Shown: positions 1 to 8,969 of the stretch, in pieces
Layout: each line of letters begins with the position of its first letter
How positions within the stretch are numbered: the stretch's first letter is position 1
NCBI GenBank assembly: GCA_035555855.1
Contig: DATMGD010000002.1
Location: 1 to 64,000, forward strand
DNA from: Palsa-892 sp035555855
GTDB taxonomy: Bacteria; Pseudomonadota; Alphaproteobacteria; Rhizobiales; Xanthobacteraceae
Length of the DNA stretch: 64,000 bases
Direction: 5' to 3'
The notes under the pieces: model-generated
What the model was told of the DNA's origin: nothing
The model's input: the letters and a program-made list of their open reading frames with translations, nothing else
The model's database searches: none
Program-made: the position numbers and the translations under genes

Positions 1-46
1 TTCCTAATAGGAAAGCAATCATAGAAGAGCATTATTGTCGAGAGAA

Positions 47-82
47 AAATAAAAGGCGGCCAAAGCTGACCGCCCTTTTTTC
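47..82 (-). terminator. Rho-independent terminator after nrdJ (possibly bidirectional)
   Basis: A GGCGGcC/GaCCGCC stem (55-61 with 68-74, one mismatch) with a six-base loop. T-runs lie on both sides when read on the respective strands, so it can act on either strand. It lies about 25 bases past the nrdJ stop on the minus strand. Confidence 0.7.
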
Positions 83-107
83 AATCTCGCAATTGCGAAC
101 TTCTATC

Positions 108-3100
108 TTACGAACACCCCGTCGTGCTGCCGCACGTATCGCACTTCAGGCACGTACCGTTCCGCACCATCGTGAAGTTGTGGCATTCGGGGCAGGCGGA
201 GCCTTCGTAGCCTTTGGCCTTCGCCGCCGCGCGCTGGTTGGCGACGATGTCGCGCTCGGAAGGCGCGGTGACCGCCGCGACTTCCGCCGCAGCTTCGGCC
301 TTGAGCGCCGTCGCGCCTTGCGTCACCGGCGCGGGTGAAGTCGCCCGCAGCGAAGTGACGTTACCCGCCGCGCTTGCCGCCTTCATCGTCTCACCGCCTG
401 TAGTGGAGGGCGCCACAGCCGTGCCGCCCGCGACCGCGAGCGTCTTGCCGCGCAGCAGGCCCTTCGACACCACGCGCGAGGCCGCCGGCGCCTTGCCTTC
501 GTCCTCGCCCTTGCCGAGCGCGTCGAAGCCGACGTTCGAGGGATCGACATGGCCGAGGTCGTAGCGGCCGAGATACGAGATTGCGAGCTCGCGGAAGACA
601 TAGTCGAGGATCGAGGTCGCCATCTTGATGGTGTCGTTGCCCTGCACCGAGCCCGCGGGCTCGAAGCGGGTGAACGTGAAGGCATCGACATATTCCTCGA
701 GCGGCACGCCGTATTGCAGGCCGAGCGAGATCGCGATCGCGAAGTTGTTGAGGAGCGAGCGGAGCGTCGCGCCTTCCTTGTGCATGTCGACGAAGATCTC
801 GCCGAGGCGGCCGTCGTCGTATTCGCCGGTGCGGAGATAAACCTTGTGCCCGCCGACCACGGCCTTCTGCGTGTAGCCCTTGCGGCGGCCGGGCAGCTTC
901 TCGCGCTCGCGGATGCGCTCGACGCGCTCGACGATTTTTTCCACGACGCGTTCGGCGAGCGCCGCCGTGCGCGCGGCGGTCGGCTTTTCGAGGAATTCCT
1001 CGATGGCGTCGTCGTCATCTTCGTCGGCGATCAGCGCCGAATTCAAGGGCTGCGAGAGCTTCGAGCCGTCGCGATAGAGCGCGTTGGCTTTGAGCGCCAG
1101 CCGCCAGGACAGCATGTAGCTTTCCTTGCACTGCTCGACGGTCGCCTCGTTCGGCATATTGATCGTCTTCGAGATCGCGCCCGAGATGAACGGCTGCGCC
1201 GCCGCCATCATGCGGATGTGGCTCTCGACCGAGAGGTAGCGCTTGCCGAGGCGGCCGCACGGATTGGCGCAGTCGAACACCGGGTAGTGCTCTTCCTTGA
1301 GGTGCGGCGCGCCTTCCAGCGTCATCGCGCCGCAGACATGCAGGTTCGCGCTCTCGATCTCGCGCTTGCCGAAGCCGAGATGCGCGAGGAGGTCGAACAT
1401 GGGGTTGGCGAGCTGCTCGTCGGTGACGCCGATTTTCTTGAGCACTTCGTCGCCGAGCGTGAAGCGGTTGAACACGAACTTGATGTCGAAGGCGGTCGCG
1501 AGCTTCGACTCGATCGACTTGATCGTCTCGTCGCTGAAGCCCTTGGCCTTGAGCGACGAGTGATTGATGCCCGGCGCGTTCGAGAGCGTGCCATGGCCGA
1601 CGGCATAAGCCTCGATCTCGGCGATCTCGCTCTCGCTATAGCCGAGCGTGCGGAGGGCCTCCGGCACCGCGCGGTTGATGATCTTGAAGTAGCCGCCGCC
1701 GGCGAGCTTCTTGAACTTCACCAGCGCGAAGTCCGGCTCGATGCCGGTGGTGTCGCAATCCATGACGAGACCGATCGTGCCCGTGGGCGCGATCACCGTC
1801 GTCTGGGCGTTGCGATAGCCGTGCTCATGGCCAAGCTCGAGCGCCTTGTTCCAGGCGGCGCAGGCGTGGGCGACCAGCTCCATGTCCGGGCAATTGGCGT
1901 GGTCGAGCGGCACCGGCGTGATCGAGAGCTTCTCGTAATCCTTCGTCTCGCCATGGGCGGCGCGGCGATGGTTGCGGATGACGCGCAGCATGTGCTCGCG
2001 GTTTTCCTCGTAGCCGGGGAACGCGCCAAGCTCCTTCGCCATCTCGGCGGAGGTCGCGTAGCAGACGCCCGTCATCAGCGCGGTCAGCGCGCCGCACAGC
2101 GCGCGGGCCTCGTGCGAGTCGTACGAAATGCCGGAGGTCATCAGCAGGCCGCCGATATTGGCGTAGCCGAGGCCGAGCGTGCGGTACTTGTAGGAAAGCT
2201 CGGCGATGTTCTTCGACGGGAACTGCGCCATCATCACCGAGACTTCGAGCACGATTGTCCAGAGCCGCACCGCGTGCTCGTAGGACTCGATCTCGAACTT
2301 CTTGGTCTGCTTGTTGCGGAAGGTGAGGAGGTTCAGCGAGGCGAGATTGCACGCCGTATCGTCAAGGAACATGTATTCCGAGCACGGGTTCGACGCGCGG
2401 ATTTCGCCGGCCGCCGGACAAGTGTGCCAGTCGTTGACGGTGGTGTGAAACTGGATGCCGGGATCGGCGCAGGCCCAGGCCGCGTAGCCGATCTTGTCCC
2501 ACAGCTCGCGGGCTTTGAGCGACTTCGTGACGCGGCCGTCCTTGCGGGCGGTGAGATTCCACTCGCCGTCGGCTTCGACCGCGCGCAGGAACTCGTCGGT
2601 GACGCGCACCGAGTTATTCGAGTTCTGGCCCGAGACGGTGAGGTATGCCTCGCTATCCCAATCCGTGTCGTAGGTCGGGAAGTCGATATCCTTGTAGCCC
2701 TGACGCGCGAACTGGATGACGCGCTGGATGTAGTTGTCGGGCACGCCCAGCTTGCGCGCGGCCTTGATCTCGCGCTTGAGGGCAGGGTTTTTCTCCGGCA
2801 AGAAACAGTCGTCGCCTTCGCCCTCGCAGTTGATGCAGGCCTTCATCACGGCCTTGAGGTGCTTCTGGTTGATCTTGGAGCCGGTGACGAGGTTGGCGAC
2901 CTTCTGCTCCTCGATCACCTTCCAGTCGATGTAGCTCTCGATATCCGGGTGGTCGGCGTCGACGACGACCATCTTGGCGGCGCGGCGCGTCGTGCCGCCC
3001 GACTTGATGGCGCCTGCGGCGCGATCGCCGATTTTCAGGAAGCTCATCAGGCCCGACGACTTGCCGCCGCCCGAAAGCCGCTCGTTCTCGCCGCGCAGCT

Positions 3101-3809
3101 TCGAGAAGTTCGAGCCGGTGCCCGAGCCGTATTTGAACAGGCGCGCTTCGCGCACCCACAGATCCATGATGCCATTCTCATTCACCAGGTCGTCCTCGAC
3201 CGACTGGATGAAGCAGGCATGCGGCTGCGGATGCTCGTAGGCGCTCTCGGAGTTGACGAGCTTGCCGGTGAACGGATCGACGTAGAAGTGGCCCTGGCTC
3301 GGGCCGTCGATGCCGTAGGCCCAGTGCAGGCCGGTGTTGAACCACTGCGGCGAGTTCGGCGCCGCCATCTGCATCGCCAGCATGTAGCAATGCTCGTCAT
3401 AGAAGGCGCGGGCGTCGGCTTCGGTGTCGAAGTAGTTGCCCTTCCAGCCCCAGTAGGTCCAGGTGCCGGCGAGGCGGTTGAAGACTTGCTTCGCGGAAGT
3501 CTCGCCGACATTGCGATCCTTCGCGGTGAGGTTCGCGAGCTTCGATTCGTCCGGCACCGAGCGCCACAGCCATGAGGGAACATTGTTCTCCTCGACGCGC
3601 TTCAGATGCGCAGGCACGCCGGCCTTGCGGAAATATTTCTGCGCCAGCACGTCGGTCGCAACCTGCGACCAGTGCTCCGGCACTTCCATGGTGTCGAGCT
3701 TGAAGACGATCGAGCCGTCCGGGTTACGGATTTCGCTTGTCGCCGTGCGGAAGGCGATATCCGCATACGGTGACTGACCCTCTTTGGTGTAACGGCGCTC
3801 GATCTTCAT
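108..3809 (-). CDS. nrdJ: Adenosylcobalamin-dependent (class II) ribonucleotide reductase NrdJ
   Basis: This cytoplasmic enzyme reduces ribonucleotides to deoxyribonucleotides using a radical generated from coenzyme B12. The protein is about 1233 residues, the long form common in alphaproteobacteria. Visible landmarks are NPCSEYMFLDDTACNLASLN in the middle, PTGTIGLVMDCDTTGIEPDF further on, an AHLGFGKREIE/LHVCGAMTLEG stretch, and a C-terminal cysteine-rich tail (CPEC...CLKCDTCGSTTGCS) that fits the redox or zinc tail of this form. I start at ATG 3809 (MKIERRY) and not eight codons upstream, because an AAGGGGA ribosome site lies just before it. No NrdAB or NrdDG gene is in the window. The enzyme is oxygen-independent and ties DNA synthesis to cobalamin supply. 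Confidence 0.97.
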   Translation of the reverse strand: MKIERRYTKEGQSPYADIAFRTATSEIRNPDGSIVFKLDTMEVPEHWSQVATDVLAQKYFRKAGVPAHLKRVEENNVPSWLWRSVPDESKLANLTAKDRNVGETSAKQVFNRLAGTWTYWGWKGNYFDTEADARAFYDEHCYMLAMQMAAPNSPQWFNTGLHWAYGIDGPSQGHFYVDPFTGKLVNSESAYEHPQPHACFIQSVEDDLVNENGIMDLWVREARLFKYGSGTGSNFSKLRGENERLSGGGKSSGLMSFLKIGDRAAGAIKSGGTTRRAAKMVVVDADHPDIESYIDWKVIEEQKVANLVTGSKINQKHLKAVMKACINCEGEGDDCFLPEKNPALKREIKAARKLGVPDNYIQRVIQFARQGYKDIDFPTYDTDWDSEAYLTVSGQNSNNSVRVTDEFLRAVEADGEWNLTARKDGRVTKSLKARELWDKIGYAAWACADPGIQFHTTVNDWHTCPAAGEIRASNPCSEYMFLDDTACNLASLNLLTFRNKQTKKFEIESYEHAVRLWTIVLEVSVMMAQFPSKNIAELSYKYRTLGLGYANIGGLLMTSGISYDSHEARALCGALTALMTGVCYATSAEMAKELGAFPGYEENREHMLRVIRNHRRAAHGETKDYEKLSITPVPLDHANCPDMELVAHACAAWNKALELGHEHGYRNAQTTVIAPTGTIGLVMDCDTTGIEPDFALVKFKKLAGGGYFKIINRAVPEALRTLGYSESEIAEIEAYAVGHGTLSNAPGINHSSLKAKGFSDETIKSIESKLATAFDIKFVFNRFTLGDEVLKKIGVTDEQLANPMFDLLAHLGFGKREIESANLHVCGAMTLEGAPHLKEEHYPVFDCANPCGRLGKRYLSVESHIRMMAAAQPFISGAISKTINMPNEATVEQCKESYMLSWRLALKANALYRDGSKLSQPLNSALIADEDDDDAIEEFLEKPTAARTAALAERVVEKIVERVERIREREKLPGRRKGYTQKAVVGGHKVYLRTGEYDDGRLGEIFVDMHKEGATLRSLLNNFAIAISLGLQYGVPLEEYVDAFTFTRFEPAGSVQGNDTIKMATSILDYVFRELAISYLGRYDLGHVDPSNVGFDALGKGEDEGKAPAASRVVSKGLLRGKTLAVAGGTAVAPSTTGGETMKAASAAGNVTSLRATSPAPVTQGATALKAEAAAEVAAVTAPSERDIVANQRAAAKAKGYEGSACPECHNFTMVRNGTCLKCDTCGSTTGCS

Positions 3810-4310
3810 AGTCGTCCCCTTGCTTCGGGCCACGAGCCTGCCGCTCGCGGTGCCGGATTTGGCCGAACTCGTTTAACGTCCCTGATGGAACCGTCCGGCT
3901 TTGGCAGCGGGTTCGGCTCCGATATTCACACTCTCTCGCGGAGAAACGAAGGCCGTTGCCGGGGGTGGAAAGTTGCCCCGGCTGGGGTCATTCGCGCTCC
4001 TGTGGGAGGCCGGAAAACCGCACGAACACGCGATTCCCAGCAAGAATTAAAACTAGACGCGATACGCTTCATACGTCAAGCAATAGTATGGTGGAGTTAA
4101 TAATTAACTACATCTAGCGTCACGTAACGGTAATATAGTCTTCCGCCGCGCTCTCGCCACCCTATCGCTTGGCTCGATCTGAAGGGGATTCGCGAGAGCC
4201 GTAAAGTGGATTCTGGGTGCAGAACCGCGAAGCCCTGTGGCTAGCGGTGAAAAATTTTTCGGCACCTCAAATAACCGTGCAAAACAAGCAGCCGGCCCGG
4301 CACGCATAAA
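3810..4310. other. 500-base gene-free stretch upstream of nrdJ
   Basis: I see no convincing gene here; the two short ORFs of 71 and 79 residues lack family resemblance and ribosome sites. The side next to nrdJ would be its long 5' leader. I looked for the conserved elements of a cobalamin riboswitch and could not make one out. The 4060-4130 part is locally AT-rich and contains the promoter candidate listed separately. Confidence 0.5.
4051..4079 (-). promoter_or_regulatory. Possible nrdJ promoter
   Basis: On the minus strand TTGACG (4079-4074) is followed after 17 bases by CTAGTT (4056-4051), in an otherwise AT-rich patch. The -35 match is good and the -10 match is weak. It would give a leader of about 235 bases before nrdJ. 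This is inference from spacing only. Confidence 0.3.
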
Positions 4311-4347
4311 AAAACCGCCGCCGAAATTCGGCGGCGGCGGCATTTTT
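4311..4347 (-). terminator. Terminator, near-perfect palindrome
   Basis: An 11-base stem CCGCCGCCGAA/TTCGGCGGCGG (4315-4325 with 4327-4337). Read on the minus strand it is followed by seven T. On the plus strand a shorter T-run follows after GCGGCA, so it may work both ways. It sits just past the stop of the glycine-zipper gene at 4358-4624. Confidence 0.8.
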
Positions 4348-4357
4348 TGATCTCAAC

Positions 4358-4624
4358 TCAGCGCCAGTGGCAGTGCTTTACGCCGGCATTGTCGCGCCAG
4401 CAGCGCTTGTGGGCGGTCGTTCGCGAAATGCGCGGGCCGCCGACCCAGGCGCCGATGGCGCCACCGGCCACAGCGCCCACCGGGCCCAGCACGAGCGCGC
4501 CGGCACCGGCGCCGATCGCGGCACCCGTCACGGTACGCTCGCCTGCGCTGGCGGAAAGCGGCATGGCGACGAGAGCCGAGGAAATCATCAAGGAAGCGAT
4601 GCCTGCGAGCACAATTCCGCGCAT
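4358..4624 (-). CDS. Small exported glycine-zipper protein
   Basis: 88 residues starting at ATG 4624 (MRGIVLAGIASLMIS), preceded by AGGAG eight bases upstream. Residues 1-26 are a signal peptide ending near SASAGE. The middle is an alternating Gly/Ala segment (GAAIGAGAGALVLGPVGAVA, then GGAIGAWVGG), the glycine-zipper pattern of small outer-membrane or periplasmic proteins, followed by a short basic tail with two cysteines (HKRCWRDNAGVKHCHWR). Such proteins are common in Hyphomicrobiales and their role is not established. It has its own strong terminator. The longer reading frame upstream of this start has no ribosome site. Confidence 0.75.
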   Translation of the reverse strand: MRGIVLAGIASLMISSALVAMPLSASAGERTVTGAAIGAGAGALVLGPVGAVAGGAIGAWVGGPRISRTTAHKRCWRDNAGVKHCHWR

Positions 4625-4773
4625 GGTGATTCTCCTGGTTGCGGCGCCGGGACAACGTCGGCGCGCCAAAAAAGTTGCAGCCGTTCGGCCTTGCAGGGCT
4701 ATCAGACTGGCAGCGTGTGGTTAATATTTGGCGACTTGCAATTCGGGGTCGGGAAATTTGGGGAGGGCATGCC

Positions 4774-5262
4774 ATGCAGGAAAAAATCCGCGCGCTGAAC
4801 TCTTCGACAGGGCGGCTGCACCGCACGTTGAAAGAGACCGCCGACACCGTCGGGCATTTCCTCGTCGACGGCTTTCACTTCCTCGCGCTGTTTGCGATCG
4901 GCGCCGCGACGGTATGGTCGGCAGCCGCGGCCTTTCTCGGCATGATCGCAAAGGGCCATGCGAGTCTCGCCGACATCCTGTTGCTCTTTATCTATCTCGA
5001 GCTCGGCGCGATGGTCGGCATCTATTTTCGCACCACGCGCTTGCCGGTTCGCTACCTGATCTACATCGCGATCACCGCGCTCGGCCGTGTGCTGATCGAA
5101 ATTGTCGGCGCCGAACACCGCACCGGCTATGATCTCCTGATCGTCACCGGCTCCATTTTGATGCTGGCGATTGCCGTGCTGGTGCTGCGGATCGGCTCGA
5201 GCCGCTTTCCTTCCGAGACAGCGGTGAGCGATCTGCGCGGGCTGGGGAAGAAACAGAAGTAA
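4774..5262 (+). CDS. PsiE-like membrane protein (phosphate-starvation-inducible family)
   Basis: 162 residues with four hydrophobic segments (roughly 33-55, 66-85, 92-110 and 124-140) and the family-like stretch ILLLFIYLELGAMVGIYF followed by LPVRYLIYIAITALGRVLIE. This matches the PsiE/YjbA family, whose expression in enterics responds to phosphate starvation; the molecular role is unknown. I use ATG 4774 because GGGAGGG lies seven bases before it; the longer frame from 4639 runs into the divergent gene's promoter. The gene ends seven bases before the DinB gene, so the two are probably co-transcribed. Confidence 0.75.
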   Translation: MQEKIRALNSSTGRLHRTLKETADTVGHFLVDGFHFLALFAIGAATVWSAAAAFLGMIAKGHASLADILLLFIYLELGAMVGIYFRTTRLPVRYLIYIAITALGRVLIEIVGAEHRTGYDLLIVTGSILMLAIAVLVLRIGSSRFPSETAVSDLRGLGKKQK

Positions 5263-5268
5263 GCCGCA

Positions 5269-5766
5269 ATGATCGACAAGGCCCATTTGCAGCAACTCGC
5301 GCGCTACAATCGCTGGCAGAACGAAAATCTGTACGGCGCCGCCGAGAGCTTGAGCGACGAGGAACGCAAGCGCGAGCGGGGCGCTTTTTTCGGCTCGATC
5401 CACGGCACCTTCAATCATCTCGTCTGGGCCGACCGCCAATGGTTCGCGCGCTTTACCGGCGGCCCCCGCAGTTCCATCGGCATCAAGGAGTCGGTCGGGC
5501 TTTATCCGGACTGGGACGAGTTGAAGCGCGAGCGCATCAAGCTCGACCGGACGATCGCCGACTGGGCGGATGCACTCGACCCGTCATGGCTGGAGGGCGA
5601 GCTTCGCTATTTCTCGGGTTCCGTGCAGCGCGAGCTTTCGCTGCCGAAGCAATTGGTCGTGACGCACTTCTTCAATCACCAGACCCATCACCGCGGGCAG
5701 ATTCACTGCATGCTGACTCAGGCTGGTGCAAAGCCGGGTGTGACCGATCTCGTGTTCATGCCGTGA
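5269..5766 (+). CDS. DinB/DfrB-type putative metal-dependent protein
   Basis: 165 residues, a four-helix DinB-fold protein. The three expected metal ligands are visible: His50 in GTFNHLVW, then His137 and His141 in FFNHQTHHRGQ. Members are often annotated as damage-inducible proteins, or relate to mycothiol/bacillithiol-type thiol transferases, but in this group the substrate is unknown. It begins seven bases after the PsiE-like gene. A short inverted repeat (agttcc/ggaact) after the stop is followed by a weak T-run and may end the transcript. Confidence 0.85.
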   Translation: MIDKAHLQQLARYNRWQNENLYGAAESLSDEERKRERGAFFGSIHGTFNHLVWADRQWFARFTGGPRSSIGIKESVGLYPDWDELKRERIKLDRTIADWADALDPSWLEGELRYFSGSVQRELSLPKQLVVTHFFNHQTHHRGQIHCMLTQAGAKPGVTDLVFMP

Positions 5767-5880
5767 AGTTCCTCCATGGAACTCGTAAAATTTTGCCGCG
5801 CCACGCCGCTCGAATAGCAATCGTTAACTAAATCCGCGCTACGGCTTCGCAACGAGAAAATCGGAACCCAAGCACATTCC

Positions 5881-6234
5881 TTGAAGCCCATCCGCACGTT
5901 TCGCCGATCAATTTTCGACGTACTGCTGATTGCCGGCTTCGCCCTCGGCAATCTGCTTGTGGTCGCGCATCTTGCCTTCAAGCCGAAAAATCCGGCGGAA
6001 GGCGTCGCGGTTGTTTTCTCTCCCTGGACGAGCGCTGCCAGCGCACTCGAACAGGCGACGGTGCAGGGCAGCCGCTTTGTCCGTTACGGCGGCTTCTCTT
6101 TCATCGTCGTCGTGATCCCCGATGATCCGGGCTACGTCTCGCGTGTCTCGGCGCAGGGCGCTCTCTTTATCCTCGATCCCAAGACGCTTGCAGCCTGCCT
6201 GCCGGCTGCGAGCCAACAAGGAAATTCCGTATGA
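5881..6234 (+). CDS. Small single-span membrane protein co-translated with a chemoreceptor
   Basis: 117 residues from a TTG start with no strong ribosome site, so the start is uncertain. Residues 11-31 form one membrane span (DVLLIAGFALGNLLVVAHLAF). The rest would be a small soluble domain with FVRYGGFSFIVVVIPDDPGY and ALFILDPKTLAACLPA. I recognise no named family. Its stop overlaps the start of the chemoreceptor gene (ATGA at 6231-6234), so translation is coupled and the two products are probably made together. A periplasmic accessory domain for the receptor is a guess from this arrangement. Confidence 0.65.
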   Translation: MKPIRTFRRSIFDVLLIAGFALGNLLVVAHLAFKPKNPAEGVAVVFSPWTSAASALEQATVQGSRFVRYGGFSFIVVVIPDDPGYVSRVSAQGALFILDPKTLAACLPAASQQGNSV

Positions 6235-7691
6235 ATGGCCTCGAGCAGTTTCAGCGGCGCATCGCGCGCCTGCTGGTCGCGTTGAGCTGGCTGCATCTGC
6301 CGGTGCTCGGATTGATGAGCCTGGCGAACGGCAAGGAGACGGTGCTGATCGTTTCGGTGGCTGCTGTGGGCGCGGGGCTTGCGACCTATTTCTATTCCGC
6401 GCGCTATTCCGCGCTGGTGGTCGGCCTCGTCCTGTCGATTTCGCTCGTCGGCGACACTTCGCTGATGGTCTACATCTATAGCGGCCACCCGTGGCAGGTC
6501 GAAACGCACTTCTATTATTTCGTCGTGCTGGCGATGATCTCCGGCTTTTGCGATTGGCGGATTCTCGTCATCAACGCGGCCGTCATTGCCACGCATCATC
6601 TCGTACTGAATGGGCTTTTCCCGGCAGCTATCTATCCGGGCGGCAGTGACGTTCTGCGCGTTGTCGCCCATGTCTCGTTCGTCGCCGTCGAAACGGCGGT
6701 GCTCAGCGTTATCGGCTTTGCCATTCGCGATGCGTTCGCGAAATCCGAAAGTGCTTTGGCCGAAGCCGGGGAGGCGAAGCTCGCGCTCGAGCGCATCGCC
6801 TCGAAGCGCGAAAAGGATCTCGACGCGACGACGATGCGCGCCGATCAGACCGGCGAGATTCTGGACCGCTTCAAGGCGGAGATGGAACGGTCGATCGAGG
6901 TGCTGCATCAGGCGGCGGGCGAACTGCAATCCTATACCGACGCGCTCAACGTATCGGCTGCGCATGCCGGTACGCAATCCAGCATGGCGGCGGAAGCCTC
7001 CGAAGGCGCCGCGCGCGAGGTTCATGCCGCAGCCGATGCCGGCGACGAACTCGCCCGCACCATTGCCGAGGTCGGCAGCAATGCGGCGCGCTCCTCGAAG
7101 CTCGCGGCCGACGCGGTGCAGCAGGCCGAAACCACCAACATCACGATCGACGAAATGGCGGCGGTCGCCTCCGAAATCGGCGAGGTGACCGGCCTTATCA
7201 GCTCGATCGCCGCCCAGACCAACTTGCTGGCGCTCAACGCCACCATCGAAGCGGCGCGTGCCGGCGAGGCCGGCAAGGGCTTTGCGGTGGTCGCGTCCGA
7301 AGTGAAGGCGCTCGCTTCGCAGACCGCGCGCGCAACGCAGGACATCGCTTCGCGTATCGAAGCGATGCAGACGACGACGGCGCGCTCGGTCAGCGCCATT
7401 CAGGCGATCACCGCCACCATTCGCGAGCTTGACCAGTTCTCGACCGCGATTGCTGCCGCCGTCGAGCAGCAGGCTTCCGCGGCGCACGGCATCTCCGCCA
7501 ATGTTAATGCGGCGGCGGGAGGCGTTCAGCAGATGACCGGCGCCATCGGCGACATCGAACACATCCTGGGCGAGACGAAAAATGCCGCGGACGCTCTTGG
7601 CCGCGCCGCGGCGCGCATTGCCGATCAGACCGGCGGCATCCGCACGCGTGTCAACGCTTTCACCGGCGATATCATGGCGATTGCCTCGTAA
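6231..7691 (+). CDS. Methyl-accepting chemotaxis protein with multi-span histidine-containing sensor
   Basis: 486 residues. The N-terminal 170 or so form about six membrane spans with little periplasmic loop, carrying a pattern of histidines and aromatics (HPWQVETHFYYFVV, ATHHLVLNGLF). A linker follows, then the cytoplasmic signalling module ending with the highly conserved hairpin tip (AAQTNLLALNATIEAARAGE). It should talk to CheA/CheW, although no che genes are nearby. The membrane-buried His residues suggest a bound cofactor or metal, or a redox or light-related stimulus, but that is inference. It overlaps the upstream small membrane gene by four bases and is followed by a clear terminator. 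Confidence 0.92.
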   Translation: MNGLEQFQRRIARLLVALSWLHLPVLGLMSLANGKETVLIVSVAAVGAGLATYFYSARYSALVVGLVLSISLVGDTSLMVYIYSGHPWQVETHFYYFVVLAMISGFCDWRILVINAAVIATHHLVLNGLFPAAIYPGGSDVLRVVAHVSFVAVETAVLSVIGFAIRDAFAKSESALAEAGEAKLALERIASKREKDLDATTMRADQTGEILDRFKAEMERSIEVLHQAAGELQSYTDALNVSAAHAGTQSSMAAEASEGAAREVHAAADAGDELARTIAEVGSNAARSSKLAADAVQQAETTNITIDEMAAVASEIGEVTGLISSIAAQTNLLALNATIEAARAGEAGKGFAVVASEVKALASQTARATQDIASRIEAMQTTTARSVSAIQAITATIRELDQFSTAIAAAVEQQASAAHGISANVNAAAGGVQQMTGAIGDIEHILGETKNAADALGRAAARIADQTGGIRTRVNAFTGDIMAIAS

Positions 7692-7713
7692 GCGTTCAGG
7701 CCAAACGAAAAGA

Positions 7714-7740
7714 GAAGGGCGCCCTTGGGGCGCCTTTTTC
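7714..7740 (+). terminator. Terminator after the chemoreceptor gene
   Basis: GGCGCC at 7718-7723 pairs with GGCGCC at 7729-7734 around a five-base loop, followed by TTTTTCGTTTTT. It starts about 25 bases past the receptor stop codon. Confidence 0.8.
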
Positions 7741-7882
7741 GTTTTTGGCTCGTGCGCTGAACCGATTACCTCTTTGCTGCTCGGCGTTGCAGCAATGCAG
7801 ATAATCGATGCCTGCGTCACGCATTTGTGGTCACGCGAAAATCTTCTTCTTTGGTAGGATCGCGCCATCAAGGGAGGATGCA

Positions 7883-8920
7883 ATGAAAACACTGTCCGTC
7901 CTTGCGGGTGCGGCGCTGTCGTTGTTTGCCACCGCCGCCTTCGCGCAAACGCCACAAATCGTAATGGAAGAAGCGATGGTGCCGTCGCCACAGCCCGGCA
8001 TCGATATCTATGTGCGCAACAAGCATCGCGCCGACATGACGAGCTTCAGTCCCGACCGCACCGTGCTTTTTGTTCACGGCTCGACCTATCCCGCGCATAC
8101 CGCTTTCGATCTGCAGCTCGGCGGCATGTCGTGGATGGATTACATCGCACAGCAGGGCTACGACGTTTATCTCCTCGATCTGCCGGGCTATGGAAAATCC
8201 ACCCGCCCGAAAGAGATGAGCGAAGCGCCCGAGAAAAATCCGGCGCTCACACGCGGTGAAGTCGCAGTGCCGGCAATCGGCGCGGCCGTCGATTACATTC
8301 TCAAGAAGCGCAATATCGCCAAGCTCGATCTTCTCGGCTGGTCGTGGGGTACGACCTTGATGGCGACCTACACGACCCGAAACCCCGATAAGGTGAACAA
8401 GCTCGTGCTCTACGCGCCGCAATGGATCCGCACGACGCCTTCGCTGGTGCAGGCAGGCGCGGGACCGATCGGCGCCTATCGCAGCGTAAAGAAGGACGCG
8501 GCGCTCGGCCGCTGGCTGAACGGCGTACCGGAGAACAAGAAAGCCGATCTCATTCCGGCCGGCTGGTTCGATCAATGGGCGGACGCGACCTGGGCGACCG
8601 ATCCCGATGGTGCGAAACAGAACCCGCCGGTGCTGCGCGCACCGAACGGCACGGTGCAGGACACCGCCGATTACTGGTCGGCGGGCAAGGCCTATTACGA
8701 TCCGGCCAAGATCACGGTGCCGACGCTTCTCATTCAGGCGGAATGGGATCGCGACACGCCGCCTTACATGGCACAGACCTTGTTCCCGCTGCTCGTGAAC
8801 GCGCCGACCAAGCGCTACGTCTGGCTTGCCGAAGGCACGCACACCATCATCATGGAAAAGAACCGGATGAAATTGTTCGAGGCGGTGCAAGCCTTCTTGA
8901 ACGAGAGCGGCGGTTCGTAA
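7883..8920 (+). CDS. Secreted alpha/beta hydrolase
   Basis: 345 residues. Residues 1-21 are a signal peptide (MKTLSVLAGAALSLFATAAF-A). The oxyanion-side motif VHGSTYP, the nucleophile elbow GWSWG with Ser154, an acid in QAEWDRDTPP and a His in AEGTHTIIM make up a complete hydrolase triad. The start at ATG 7883 follows a near-ideal AGGGAGGA site; a longer frame from 7808 has no such site. The substrate cannot be told; epoxide-hydrolase and esterase relatives share this layout. It has its own terminator and converges on the lipase gene at 8970. Confidence 0.88.
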   Translation: MKTLSVLAGAALSLFATAAFAQTPQIVMEEAMVPSPQPGIDIYVRNKHRADMTSFSPDRTVLFVHGSTYPAHTAFDLQLGGMSWMDYIAQQGYDVYLLDLPGYGKSTRPKEMSEAPEKNPALTRGEVAVPAIGAAVDYILKKRNIAKLDLLGWSWGTTLMATYTTRNPDKVNKLVLYAPQWIRTTPSLVQAGAGPIGAYRSVKKDAALGRWLNGVPENKKADLIPAGWFDQWADATWATDPDGAKQNPPVLRAPNGTVQDTADYWSAGKAYYDPAKITVPTLLIQAEWDRDTPPYMAQTLFPLLVNAPTKRYVWLAEGTHTIIMEKNRMKLFEAVQAFLNESGGS

Positions 8921-8940
8921 TTTCAACCGGCTGAAAAGAA

Positions 8941-8968
8941 GAGGGCGCCTGAAAGGGCGCCCTTTTTA
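8941..8968 (+). terminator. Terminator between convergent hydrolase genes
   Basis: GGGCGCC (8943-8949) pairs with GGCGCCC (8956-8962) around a six-base loop, followed by TTTTT. On the plus strand it ends the 7883-8920 gene. Read on the minus strand it also lies just past the lipase stop, with a weaker T-tract. Confidence 0.8.
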
Positions 8969-8969
8969 T

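Noticed and set aside
549..3575. 1008-codon open frame opposite nrdJ
   Set aside because: Antisense shadow: Arg/Asp/Val-rich low-information protein lying entirely within a gene with clear family motifs.
3834..4100. Cobalamin riboswitch ahead of nrdJ
   Set aside because: Such riboswitches usually control cobalamin synthesis or uptake genes and B12-independent enzymes; I could not find the conserved core here.
4104..4343. 79-codon minus-strand ORF
   Set aside because: Its start lies in the terminator palindrome of another gene; no ribosome site.
6132..7991. 619-codon minus-strand frame over the chemoreceptor
   Set aside because: Arg/Gly-rich shadow crossing a terminator and the start of another gene.
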